This document shows positions 8,295-13,289 of a stretch of 38,834 nt of DNA, piece by piece. The notes beneath the pieces are model-generated. The model was not told the origin of the DNA. It ran no database searches and saw only the letters and a list, made by a program, of their open reading frames with translations. Origin of the DNA: Opitutales bacterium (GTDB taxonomy: Bacteria; Verrucomicrobiota; Verrucomicrobiia; Opitutales; UBA953). The stretch spans positions 2,929 through 41,762 of the forward strand of contig JANRFG010000008.1 in NCBI GenBank assembly GCA_030725715.1, given 5' to 3'. Both the position numbers and the translations under genes were made by a program. Positions within the stretch are counted from its first letter, which is position 1. Every line of letters starts with the position of its first letter.

Positions 8295-8306
8295 TCCTGA
8301 GCGGGA

Positions 8307-8332
8307 GGGCGCGGCGTAGCCACGCCCCTACC
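8307..8332 (-). repeat. REP-like hairpin 4
   Basis: Arm GGGCGCGGC (8307-8315), loop GTA, arm GCCACGCCC (8319-8327), then the inverted foot CTACC (8328-8332). One mismatch at the sixth stem pair. Hairpins 3 and 4 point toward each other, giving a BIME-like REP/inverse-REP pair. Confidence 0.7.
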
Positions 8333-8357
8333 TTCGGCCGCCCTGCGGCGGCCTGGC

Positions 8358-8383
8358 GGATGCGATGTCATCGCATCCCTACC
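8358..8383 (-). repeat. REP-like hairpin 5
   Basis: Arm GGATGCGAT (8358-8366), loop GTC, arm ATCGCATCC (8370-8378), perfectly paired over 9 bp, followed by CTACC (8379-8383). The stem sequence is unrelated to neighbouring hairpins although geometry and foot are the same. Confidence 0.75.
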
Positions 8384-8404
8384 TCAAGACAGCGACACAT
8401 GGCT

Positions 8405-8441
8405 CAAGGGGAGACCGGAGACCGGATGATGGGCTGCGGCC
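8405..8441 (-). repeat. Half copy of the composite repeat
   Basis: Matches the inverse of the right half of the element at 20-152 (heptamers GGAGACC twice, then GGATGAT and GGCTG). It is placed shortly after REP-like hairpin 5, just as the full copy follows hairpin 1. Confidence 0.6.
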
Positions 8442-8470
8442 AATTTCAGGTCGCGGGTCTCGGCAGTCGG

Positions 8471-8590
8471 GTCCCAGGTTCAGGTGTTTAGGTGCGGGTA
8501 CAGGTTCAGGATCTGCATTTTGTCCCGTACCCGCACCTGTACCTGATAATCCGCACCAGGGACCTGAGGGCTGAGACCTGAGACCGGAAG
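8471..8590. repeat. Short-unit repeats with a 12-bp inverted repeat
   Basis: AGGTGCGGGTAC (8490-8501) is perfectly complementary to GTACCCGCACCT (8527-8538) across a 25-nt loop. Flanks are built of degenerate units: NNCAGG-type hexamers on the left, CCYGYA-type hexamers in the right arm, then heptamers CCTGAGG, GCTGAGA, CCTGAGA, CCGGAAG. No coding sequence is supported here. Confidence 0.55.
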
Positions 8591-8603
8591 TAGCCTGCAC
8601 CTA

Positions 8604-8629
8604 TGTCGTGACGCGGTCCCGACCCTACC
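8604..8629 (-). repeat. REP-like hairpin 6
   Basis: Arm TGTCGTGAC (8604-8612), loop GCG, arm GTCCCGACC (8616-8624), then CTACC (8625-8629). The last 25 bases are identical to the hairpin at 17082-17107. Confidence 0.7.
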
Positions 8630-8649
8630 CAAGGCAGAGAGGCGGCGCT

Positions 8650-8774
8650 CAAAGGGGAACCGGATGATCGGCTGGGGTTGTTAGTAATGCCCGAAGCAAC
8701 CCTTCCGGTTTCCGGTCTCCCTTTGGCTTTTCCTCCGCATCGAGGTAGGGACGTGATCACGTTCGCGTCCGCCC
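8650..8774 (-). repeat. Composite intergenic repeat, copy 3 (inverse of copy 1)
   Basis: Reverse complement of 20-152 with scattered substitutions and one heptamer fewer in one arm. It contains REP-like hairpin 7: GGTAG foot (8744-8748), arm GGACGTGAT (8749-8757), loop CACG, arm TTCGCGTCC (8762-8770). Together with copy 1 it forms a long inverted repeat flanking the purC-ftsK block. Confidence 0.8.
8744..8770 (+). repeat. REP-like hairpin 7
   Basis: GGTAG foot at 8744-8748, 9-nt arms at 8749-8757 and 8762-8770, 4-nt loop, two mismatches. The centre contains the 12-bp palindrome ACGTGATCACGT. It is part of composite repeat copy 3. Confidence 0.7.
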
Positions 8775-8790
8775 AAGGCAGATGGCTTTC

Positions 8791-8854
8791 CTCGTGCCCT
8801 CGTGTCCTCCGGCCCTCGATTCCTCCAGTCCTCGAGACCTCGAGTCCTCGCGTC
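8791..8854. repeat. Eight-unit degenerate octamer array
   Basis: Eight 8-bp units in strict register: CTCGTGCC, CTCGTGTC, CTCCGGCC, CTCGATTC, CTCCAGTC, CTCGAGAC, CTCGAGTC, CTCGCGTC. The first three positions are always CTC and the last is always C. The array ends 3 bp from the stop codon of the minus-strand gene at 8858, and is the inverse of the array at 8175-8206. Confidence 0.75.
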
Positions 8855-8857
8855 CGC

Positions 8858-9097
8858 CTATTTCTTCTTTTCCTTCTTCTTCCGCTCGGGGACGACGGGC
8901 TTCTTCTTTTTCTCGGGCACAGGGATCGACGGTTCCGGCGTAGGCTGGGTCGGATCGACGGTGGGGGCGGGGGCGTTCGGATCGAAGAAAGGCTTCGGCG
9001 CGGCGGGCGCGGGCGTGGCCGGCGTCGGGGCGGCCTCCTTGGCGGGTTCGACGGCGACGGCCAGGGCGGCCACGAAGAGCAGGGCGAGCGGGCGCAT
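8858..9097 (-). CDS. Tiny secreted Pro/Ala-rich protein with a poly-Lys tail
   Basis: Protein of 79 residues, family unknown. A short signal peptide (MRPLALLFVAALAVAVE) is followed by a Pro/Ala/Thr-rich stretch and a strongly basic tail of KKKK and RKKKEKKK runs. There is no recognisable fold and it is probably disordered. The ATG at 9097 fits the signal peptide; a GTG three codons earlier (9106) is possible. A promoter-like TTGCAA (9139-9134), 17 bp, TGTTTA (9116-9111) lies upstream. Its composition resembles the next gene upstream, also small, exported and lysine-rich. Confidence 0.55.
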   Translation of the reverse strand: MRPLALLFVAALAVAVEPAKEAAPTPATPAPAAPKPFFDPNAPAPTVDPTQPTPEPSIPVPEKKKKPVVPERKKKEKKK

Positions 9098-9158
9098 GGG
9101 GGTCACTGATTAAACATCGCGGGTGAGGGGAAGTTGCAAGCCTCCCGCGGCGGGCATG

Positions 9159-9185
9159 AAAAAGCCCCGTCGGGCGGGGCTTTTT
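9159..9185 (-). terminator. Rho-independent terminator of the 9205 gene
   Basis: AAAAAGCCCCG (9159-9169) pairs with CGGGGCTTTTT (9175-9185) across a 5-nt loop. On the minus strand the GC stem is followed by a T run, about 20 bp after the stop of the gene ending at 9205. The symmetric A and T runs would allow termination in both directions. Confidence 0.85.
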
Positions 9186-9204
9186 CGGCAGGGCTGCGGG
9201 CCGT

Positions 9205-9714
9205 TCAGGCGCCGGCAGCCTTCTTGGGCTTCTCGGCCGGCGGCTTCTTCTCGGACTTCGGCTCGGGCTTCTTGGACTCCGGCTTCTTTCCTTCCGGCTG
9301 GGCTTCGTCGGTTTCTTTCTTCGGCTTGGAAAGTTCCTTGGCGACGGCGGCGCCGGTGCCGACCACGGCTTCGGCTAGTTTGGCGTTGGAAGCGGCACCG
9401 ACGATCTTGCCCGTGCCGATGGCGGCGAGCTTGTCGGCCTCGGCCTGGGCGGCCTTGGCGGCGTCCAGGGCCATCTGCGTCGTGGCATCGACCGTCTGCA
9501 CGACGAGCGAGATCGGATCGGCCGCGGCTTCCGGAGCGGGTGCTTCCGCCTTGGCCTCCTTCTTCGGCTTCTTCACCTTCTCGGCCTTCTCGGCCGTGGC
9601 GGTCTTGTTGCCGCCGGGAGGCGTCGGGCCGCTCGGCTTCTTGGTGTTGGTGCCGGTGGAGGCGGCGAACGCGACGGACGCGGCGGCGAGCCAGGCGAGC
9701 AGGGGTGTCTTCAT
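9205..9714 (-). CDS. Secreted Lys/Ala/Pro-rich protein, unknown function
   Basis: Protein of 169 residues. A signal peptide (MKTPLLAWLAAASVAFAAS) is followed by a Lys/Pro/Ala-rich segment. A central helical stretch (about residues 67-125) is rich in Ala and Thr and looks amphipathic. The tail is again Lys/Pro/Glu-rich, with PKKETDEAQPEGKKP and KKPEPKSEKKPP. No domain is recognised; it may be a nucleic-acid- or envelope-associated disordered protein. The ATG at 9714 is supported by the signal peptide and by the promoter 9 nt upstream. The terminator at 9159-9185 ends its transcript. Confidence 0.65.
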   Translation of the reverse strand: MKTPLLAWLAAASVAFAASTGTNTKKPSGPTPPGGNKTATAEKAEKVKKPKKEAKAEAPAPEAAADPISLVVQTVDATTQMALDAAKAAQAEADKLAAIGTGKIVGAASNAKLAEAVVGTGAAVAKELSKPKKETDEAQPEGKKPESKKPEPKSEKKPPAEKPKKAAGA

Positions 9715-9723
9715 CTTGTGGAT

Positions 9724-9752
9724 ATTACACCGCCGGGCGGGCGGAGTTTCAA
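9724..9752 (-). promoter_or_regulatory. Predicted promoter of the 9205 gene
   Basis: On the minus strand, TTGAAA (9752-9747), a 17-bp spacer and TGTAAT (9729-9724), 9 nt before the ATG. It is the closest match to a sigma70 consensus in the window and predicts a leader of only about 3 nt. It overlaps the 3' end of the upstream DUF486 gene. Confidence 0.55.
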
Positions 9753-10117
9753 CCACGGTCCGGCCGGAAGATGAAGAAAACCGCCCCCAGGAGGCAACAA
9801 AACGCCCATAAATAGTCCCATTTCCACTTTTCGCCCAAGAAGAGGAGCAGGAAAGGCACGAAGACCGCGAGCGCCCCGCACTCCTGCAGGATCTTCAGTT
9901 GGGCGCCGGAGAGGCCGCCGGCATGGCCCAGGCGGTTCGCCGGGACCATGATCAGATATTCCCCGAGGGCGATGGACCAACTGACCAAGGCGGCCGCCCA
10001 ACAGGGGCTCTGCTGCATCGTGCGCAGGTGCCCGTACCAAGCGTAAGTCATGAAGACGGGCGAGACGCTGGGCAGGCCGACGGTGAGCAGCGCGGACTTG
10101 AGGAGTCCGGCACGCAT
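9749..10117 (-). CDS. DMT-fold small membrane protein (DUF486)
   Basis: Protein of 122 residues with four hydrophobic segments (about 8-26, 38-56, 79-97 and 101-117). Family features include FMTYAWYGHL, the conserved central E-Y-x-x-x-x-PANRLGH motif and the end KWKWDYLWAFCCLLGAVFFIF. DUF486 proteins belong to the drug/metabolite transporter fold but have no known substrate. The start is the ATG at 10117. Its 3' end overlaps the promoter region of the 9205 gene. It is divergent from the SulP-carbonic anhydrase gene across 121 bp. Confidence 0.85.
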   Translation of the reverse strand: MRAGLLKSALLTVGLPSVSPVFMTYAWYGHLRTMQQSPCWAAALVSWSIALGEYLIMVPANRLGHAGGLSGAQLKILQECGALAVFVPFLLLFLGEKWKWDYLWAFCCLLGAVFFIFRPDRG

Positions 10118-10201
10118 GAGGGAGGCAAAAGCCAGCGCGACGCAGATTCGTCACCCGATAGCAGCGAGCCTGTCAATCGACGGGGCAGCAAGCGGACAGG
10201 C

Positions 10202-10229
10202 TTGAATCTCGTCCATCGTCCATTATCTC
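10202..10229 (+). promoter_or_regulatory. Possible promoter of the SulP-carbonic anhydrase gene
   Basis: TTGAAT (10202-10207), a 16-bp spacer and TATCTC (10224-10229), ending 9 nt before the ATG. The pairing is weak, but the position fits the short-leader pattern seen at other genes here. Confidence 0.35.
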
Positions 10230-10238
10230 CCATACCCC

Positions 10239-12509
10239 ATGTCTGACTCCCCCGCTCCTTCGCCTGCCGTTTCGGCCCCCGCTGTCAGCGGAAATTCCCT
10301 GCCTAAGGATCTCGCCGCCGGATTGGTGGTCTTCCTGGTCGCGCTGCCCTTGTGCCTCGGCATCGCCCTCGCCTCGGGCGCCCCGATGTTGGCCGGCATC
10401 GTCAGCGGCGTGGTGGGCGGTCTGCTGGTCGCGTGGCTGAGCGGCTCGCACACCAGCGTGAGCGGACCGGCGGCCGGCATGGTGGCGGTCGTCCTGGCGC
10501 AGGTGGCGGTGCTCGGATCATACGAAGCCTTCCTCGTGGCGGTGATCCTGGCGGGGGCGATCCAGATCCTGCTCGGGGCTTTGCGCGCCGGCTTCATCGC
10601 CGCCTTCTTCCCGTCGAGCGTCATCAAGGGCCTGCTCGCCGCGATCGGGCTGATCCTCATCCTCAAGCAGATCCCCCACATGGTCGGCCATGACGCCGAC
10701 CCGGCGGGAGACATGGGCTTCCAGCAGATCGACGGCAAGAACACCCTGTCGGAACTGGTCGCCTCGCTGCTGGACCTGGATCCCGGCGCGATGATGGTCG
10801 GGCTCGTGTCGCTGGGAGTCCTGCTCGCGTGGGACCGGAGCCGCTTCAAGCATTCGCTCATCCCGGCGCCGCTCGTCGTGGTGCTGCTCGGCGTGGCGGT
10901 CAATCTCGTGTTCAAGTCGGCCGGCAGCCCGTGGGCCATCGGTCCGTCCCACCTGGTGCAATTGCCGACGGTGGCCGGGCTAGGGGAATTCCTGGGGACG
11001 CTGCCCCGCCCGGACCTCAAGGCCTTCGGCAACCCCGCCATCATCATGGCCGCCGTCACGATCGCCATCGTCGCCTCGCTGGAGACGCTCCTGAACCTCG
11101 AGGCCGTGGACAAGCTGGACCCGCGCAAACGGGTGAGCCCGCCGAACCGCGAGCTCATGGCGCAGGGCGCCGGCAACATCGTGTCGGGCCTCCTCGGCGG
11201 CCTGCCGCTCACCTCGGTCATCGTCCGCAGCTCGGTGAACATCAACGCGGGCGCGACGACCCGCCGGTCGGCCTTCTTCCACGGCGTCCTGCTCTGCCTG
11301 CTGGTGCTGCTGGCGCCGCGCTGGCTCAACGAGATCCCCTTGGCCTCCTTGGCCGCGATGCTGATCTTCACGGGCCTGAAGCTGACGAGCCCGGCGCTCT
11401 TCCGCCAGATGTGGACGGAAGGCCGCAGCCAGTTCGTCCCCTTCATCGTCACGGTCGTGGCCATCGTGTTCACGGACCTGCTGGTCGGCGTCCTCATCGG
11501 CCTCGGCACCGGCCTGGCCTTCATCCTGCACAGCAACTACCGCCGGCCCATGCTCCGCTTCATGGAGCACCACGTGAGCGGCGACGTCCTCCGGATCGAG
11601 TTCGCGAACCAGGTGAGCTTCCTCAACCGCGCCGCGCTCGAGCAGGCGCTCGAAGCCGTGCCGACGGACGGACACGTCGTGCTGGACGCCCGCAACACGG
11701 ACTACATCGACCCGGACATCCTCGACCTGATCGAGGACTTCCGCAAGCAGACCGCGACGGCGCGCAACCTCAAGGTGAGCCTCGTGGGCTTCAAGGAACG
11801 GTACGTGATGGCGGACGAGATCCAGTTCGTGGACGTCAGCACCCGCGAGGTGCAGGCGCAGCTGACGCCGGAGCGCGTCCTCCAGTTCCTCAAGGACGGC
11901 AACGAACGGTTCGTGACCGGCCGTCGCCTCACCCGGGACCTCGCCCGGCAGGTCGACGCGACGTCGGCCGCGCAATACCCGATGGCGGTCGTGCTCAGCT
12001 GCATCGATTCCCGCAGCCCCGTCGAACTGATCTTCGACATGGGCCTGGGCGACGCCTTCGTCATCCGCATCGCGGGCAACGTAGCGAAGGAAAAGGTCCT
12101 CGGCAGCATGGAATTCGCCTGCGCCGTGGCCGGCTCCCGCCTGGTCCTCGTGATGGGCCACACCAGCTGCGGCGCGGTCAAGGCCTCGGTGGAACTGTTC
12201 GAGACCGGCAAGACCGCTTCGCAGGCGACGGGGTGCGAGCACCTCGACTCGCTGGTCACCGAGATCCAGCGGGCCATCGAACCGGGCACCAAGCCGCGCG
12301 GCGGCTGGGTCACTCCCGAGACCAAGCTGACCTTCGTGGACGACGTGGCCACCCGCAACGTGGTCCGGACGATCGCCGGCATCCGCTCCGCCAGCCGCAC
12401 GCTGCGCGAACTCGAGCAGGCGGGCAAGATCGCCATCCTCGGCGCGATGTACGACATCAAGACCGGCAAGGTCACCTTCCTCGACGAGAAGGCCGGCGGC
12501 ACGGCCTGA
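10239..12509 (+). CDS. SulP-family anion transporter fused to a beta-carbonic anhydrase
   Basis: Protein of 756 residues. The N-terminal ~430 residues form a SulP transporter with the start SLPKDLAAGLVVFLVALPLCLGIALASGAP, multiple membrane helices and VSGPAAGMVAVV. A STAS-like region follows (about 448-530), and the C-terminal ~200 residues are a beta-carbonic anhydrase. The zinc and dyad residues are present: Cys588, Asp590 and Arg592 in SCIDSRS, then His641 and Cys644 in MGHTSCGAV. Such fusions are thought to couple bicarbonate uptake to CO2/bicarbonate conversion at the inner membrane. The start is the ATG at 10239. It is monocistronic or followed by radC 61 bp later. Confidence 0.93.
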   Translation: MSDSPAPSPAVSAPAVSGNSLPKDLAAGLVVFLVALPLCLGIALASGAPMLAGIVSGVVGGLLVAWLSGSHTSVSGPAAGMVAVVLAQVAVLGSYEAFLVAVILAGAIQILLGALRAGFIAAFFPSSVIKGLLAAIGLILILKQIPHMVGHDADPAGDMGFQQIDGKNTLSELVASLLDLDPGAMMVGLVSLGVLLAWDRSRFKHSLIPAPLVVVLLGVAVNLVFKSAGSPWAIGPSHLVQLPTVAGLGEFLGTLPRPDLKAFGNPAIIMAAVTIAIVASLETLLNLEAVDKLDPRKRVSPPNRELMAQGAGNIVSGLLGGLPLTSVIVRSSVNINAGATTRRSAFFHGVLLCLLVLLAPRWLNEIPLASLAAMLIFTGLKLTSPALFRQMWTEGRSQFVPFIVTVVAIVFTDLLVGVLIGLGTGLAFILHSNYRRPMLRFMEHHVSGDVLRIEFANQVSFLNRAALEQALEAVPTDGHVVLDARNTDYIDPDILDLIEDFRKQTATARNLKVSLVGFKERYVMADEIQFVDVSTREVQAQLTPERVLQFLKDGNERFVTGRRLTRDLARQVDATSAAQYPMAVVLSCIDSRSPVELIFDMGLGDAFVIRIAGNVAKEKVLGSMEFACAVAGSRLVLVMGHTSCGAVKASVELFETGKTASQATGCEHLDSLVTEIQRAIEPGTKPRGGWVTPETKLTFVDDVATRNVVRTIAGIRSASRTLRELEQAGKIAILGAMYDIKTGKVTFLDEKAGGTA

Positions 12510-12535
12510 AGGGTTCCGCTGGGGCATAACCTGGG

Positions 12536-12564
12536 TTGAGCCCGCGAGCGGAAGCGGCGGTCAT
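12536..12564 (+). promoter_or_regulatory. Predicted promoter of radC (leaderless type)
   Basis: TTGAGC (12536-12541), a 17-bp spacer and GGTCAT (12559-12564), 6 nt before the ATG at 12571. The GGAGG touching the ATG is too close to serve as a normal Shine-Dalgarno sequence. Confidence 0.4.
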
Positions 12565-12570
12565 CGGAGG

Positions 12571-13254
12571 ATGCTGACTCCGGAAGACCGTCCGCGCGAA
12601 CGCCTCGTGCGCCTCGGGCCGCGCGCCCTCCTCGACGCCGAGCTCATCGAGCTCCTGATCGGCGCGGGCACCAAGGGCGCGCCCGCGCCCGTCGTCGCGT
12701 CGGCCCTGCTCGCCGAGTCCGGCACGCTGGCCGCGCTCGCGACCTGGGACACGCATGACTTCGGGCGCGTCCATGGGCTCGGCCCCGCCAAGGCCGCCGA
12801 GCTGGCGGCCGCGATGGAGCTGGCCCGGCGGATCCGCGAACGCGCGCAGGACCCCGGGGAGAAGCTCGACGCCCCGGCCAAGGTCTGGGCGCGGCTCGAG
12901 CCCTTCGCGGCGGGGCTCGCCGTGGAGAAGTGCTGGGTGCTCTGCCTCAACCGCCGTAACCGCCTGCTCGCCCTGCATGAGGTCAGCTCGGGCACCGCGA
13001 CCAGCGCGCTGCTGCATCCGCGCGAGGTCTTCCGGCACGCGCTCAAGCACGCCGCCTCGGCGGCCATCGTCGCCCATAATCATCCGAGCGGCGACCCGAC
13101 GCCGAGTCCGGCGGACCGGGCGGTGACCCGCCAGCTCGCCGACGCGGGGAGGGTGGTGGGCGTCGAGCTGCTGGACCACGTGGTCGTGGGCCGTCCGGAA
13201 GCCGATCCGGCGGGGAAGGGCTGGTTCAGTTTCGGCGAGGCGGGCTTGATTTAG
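12571..13254 (+). CDS. radC: RadC-family JAB/MPN domain protein
   Basis: Protein of 227 residues. The N-terminus has the RadC signature PRERLVRLGPRALLDAELIELLIGAG and a helix-hairpin-helix-like VHGLGPAKAAELAAAMELARR. The JAB (JAMM) metal motif is intact: His169, His171, Ser173 and Asp175 in AHNHPSGDPTPSPAD. Despite the historic name, a role in DNA repair is unproven and the biochemical activity of chromosomal RadC proteins is not settled. The start is the ATG at 12571, three residues before the PRERL-type motif. A short 35-bp gap separates it from the next gene. Confidence 0.93.
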   Translation: MLTPEDRPRERLVRLGPRALLDAELIELLIGAGTKGAPAPVVASALLAESGTLAALATWDTHDFGRVHGLGPAKAAELAAAMELARRIRERAQDPGEKLDAPAKVWARLEPFAAGLAVEKCWVLCLNRRNRLLALHEVSSGTATSALLHPREVFRHALKHAASAAIVAHNHPSGDPTPSPADRAVTRQLADAGRVVGVELLDHVVVGRPEADPAGKGWFSFGEAGLI

Positions 13255-13289
13255 CGGAACTATCGGGTGTCCTAGGGGGTCGTAAGCCC

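Noticed and set aside
8365-8574. Short frames in the 8.2-8.8 kb island
   Set aside because: Composition follows the short-unit DNA repeats; no start signal or conserved features.
8791-8854. Octamer array considered as a CRISPR array
   Set aside because: Units are 8 bp with no 20-40 bp spacers and there are no cas genes.
8171-8857. Island considered as an insertion sequence or phage remnant
   Set aside because: No transposase or integrase fragment, terminal inverted repeats or target duplication; only short repeats and hairpins.
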